Assembly (NCBI GenBank): GCA_003427395.1
Contig: BFEA01000223.1
Span: 1,462,298-1,492,670 of the forward strand
DNA from: Chara braunii
Lineage: Eukaryota; Streptophyta; Charophyceae; Charales; Characeae
Length of the DNA: 30,373 bases
Direction of reading: 5' to 3'
Part shown: piece after piece, positions 28,976-30,373 of the stretch
How the letters are laid out: the number at the start of each line of letters is the position of its first letter
How positions within the stretch are numbered: the stretch's first letter is position 1
Notes under the pieces: generated by a model
The model's database searches: none
Told to the model about the DNA's origin: nothing
The model's input: the letters and a program-made list of their open reading frames with translations, nothing else
Position numbers and translations under genes: made by a program

Positions 28976-29995
28976 GTGTCCCACGGCAAAACAGAGACAC
29001 GCTCTGGACACCAATCCATGACACATAAGTCGTGAGCGTGTGGGCATGCCATTCGGTTATTGAGGTGATCGTGCCAGAGTGTGATGCATCGATGAACTGG
29101 GCCACTTGCGTTACTGGGTGCGACGAAAGCACGGAAACCAAGAAGTAGGGGGAGACTCACATAACTCTGCGGAAACAGCGCGGAGGGATGCGGAACGTGT
29201 GTCTATTCTTGTGAAGGGCTAAGCTATTCACATAGGGAGCCGGGGGAGAAACTGCGGAGGAGGGTGGAAGGGCAGCGGAAGTGGGTCTGAAACTCACCTG
29301 GCAAGGGGAATGCACTCCGCCACTAAGGACAAACCCGTTACACACCGGCAATCTGCTGCACATGAAGCCAAAGATTGCACAACTGCTATATGACTGTCCA
29401 TTGGGAAGTTGAACGCAACATTTTTGGACTGTAGTACGCAAAAAATTGCATTATATTGTCCGCCGAGGGTTTCTTCTTTTTTTGTTTAGGACCTCTAGAG
29501 GTCCTCGCAAGTTGCTGCACGCCACGGCCCAGTAGGCCGTTGACAAATACTACCCTCTTTGTGATTTTGCTGGGGGCAGAGGCAACGTGTGACTGGAAAA
29601 GAACGACAAATTTTATGATTTTGCAAATTAGATCCCTAGTGTGATATGGTCTTAGACCACCACTCCCCCCGACGGCCAAAATTGGCATTTCCTGGTCACA
29701 ACAGCCGCGTTTGGGGAGAGGTCGGCAACTCCTCTTGCACGAATTAAAAAAGTGCGAGAAAAAAATGACACAAAAGAGAAACCAAGTCATGAGAAAAGCG
29801 TTGTCTACAGGTATCATCATTGTACTGACTGACCTACACCACCAAACCCGTCGCCAGTTCCTTAAACCGTCGGGTCCTATGTAGAAACGTGTTTGTTGGC
29901 TGGAAACAACACAAAAGCCAAAAAAACATGGCTAAGCATCTTCCCATTTTCTTGGGAAGTTTCGTTCTCATTTTGCATATTTGGTCGTCAGTTCC
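28976..29995. other. no gene supported
   Basis: About 1 kb without recognisable coding sequence. The direct repeat cagttccttaaacc occurs at about 29856 and 29990, the second at the edge of the inverted-repeat family copy. A small hairpin cttccca/tgggaag lies near 29939-29959. Confidence 0.45.
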
Positions 29996-30180
29996 TTAAA
30001 CCACAAGTACCTCACCCAGCTATCCAGTCTGACCCTCCAACTCCTAGTAAGTCGAGCCTTGCCGAGCCTTGCCGAGCCTACTGGTAGCCGAATTTTCTTC
30101 ATTTATCGAAAATGGGAAAAAAAGGGAAAACAAAAGGAACGAGATTGTAAAAAGAAATTGAGATAAACGAAGAAACCGTA

Positions 30181-30211
<31 letters not shown>

Positions 30212-30284
30212 AACGGCGAGCTGCGCGGAGTGTCGCGGCAAACACGTTGTGACTCTCCATCTCTCTTTTCTTTGTCTGTATGTC

Positions 30285-30373
<89 letters not shown>
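29996..30373 (+). mobile_element. left part of a third copy of the inverted-repeat/microsatellite family
   Basis: TTAAACCACAAGTACCTCAC at 29996-30015 matches the terminal repeat at 15851. It is followed by gagccttgccgagcc modules, an A-rich stretch, (CG)n at 30180-30196, (GA)n to 30211 and a (CT)n run from about 30290 to the end of the window. The order of modules is the same as in the 15851 copy. The right end lies outside the window. Confidence 0.65.
30290..30373. repeat. (CT)n microsatellite reaching the window edge
   Basis: More than 40 CT units up to the last base; the true end is not visible. Confidence 0.95.

Overview
The window looks like nuclear DNA of a repeat-rich streptophyte. 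Charophyte algae such as Chara are a reasonable guess, but this is inference. The reasons are plant-type Ty3/gypsy chromovirus retrotransposons, primer-binding sites matching plant initiator tRNA-Met, a LINE with the C-terminal RT zinc-finger region, spliced coding exons, and long (GA)n/(CT)n microsatellites, one of which flanks a 647-base assembly gap. Host genes are a small minority of the sequence.

Layout: 1-5677 is the interior of a nearly intact plus-strand Ty3/gypsy chromovirus: gag, a candidate -1 frameshift signal, protease, RT, RNase H, integrase, and a chromodomain remnant. A polypurine tract and a probable 3' LTR follow, to about 6773. A 270-bp tandem-repeat cluster (7018-7796) abuts the integrase end of a second, badly decayed Ty3/gypsy element on the minus strand (about 7797-14540). 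In that element a 102-bp RT segment is tandemly triplicated. Next (14768-15758) is a tandem pair of about 520 bp carrying tRNA-Leu-like SINE modules and tRNA-iMet-type primer-binding sequences. From 15851 to 17782 lies an inverted-repeat element with a microsatellite core and the assembly gap. A third copy of its left end starts at 29996.

The clearest host gene is an aminoacylase-1-like M20 metallopeptidase on the minus strand. Two exons (20080-21120 and 18627-19001) join in phase 0; the last exon is not visible. A second candidate gene on the minus strand is an unrecognised two-exon gene (24390-24580 and 23116-23578) with phase-matched splice sites and an upstream TATAAAA and inverted CCAAT pair. 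It lies between two pieces of a LINE in the same orientation (25600-26960 and 22414-22914), as if a 2.7-kb gene-bearing segment split the LINE or entered it. A degenerate 25S/28S rRNA fragment occurs at 27185-27508.

Most of the window records nested transposition and decay rather than an operon-like system. The most interesting mechanistic signals are the frameshift cassette of the first retrotransposon, the 30-bp stem hairpin inside the inverted-repeat element, and the tRNA-derived repeat composite.
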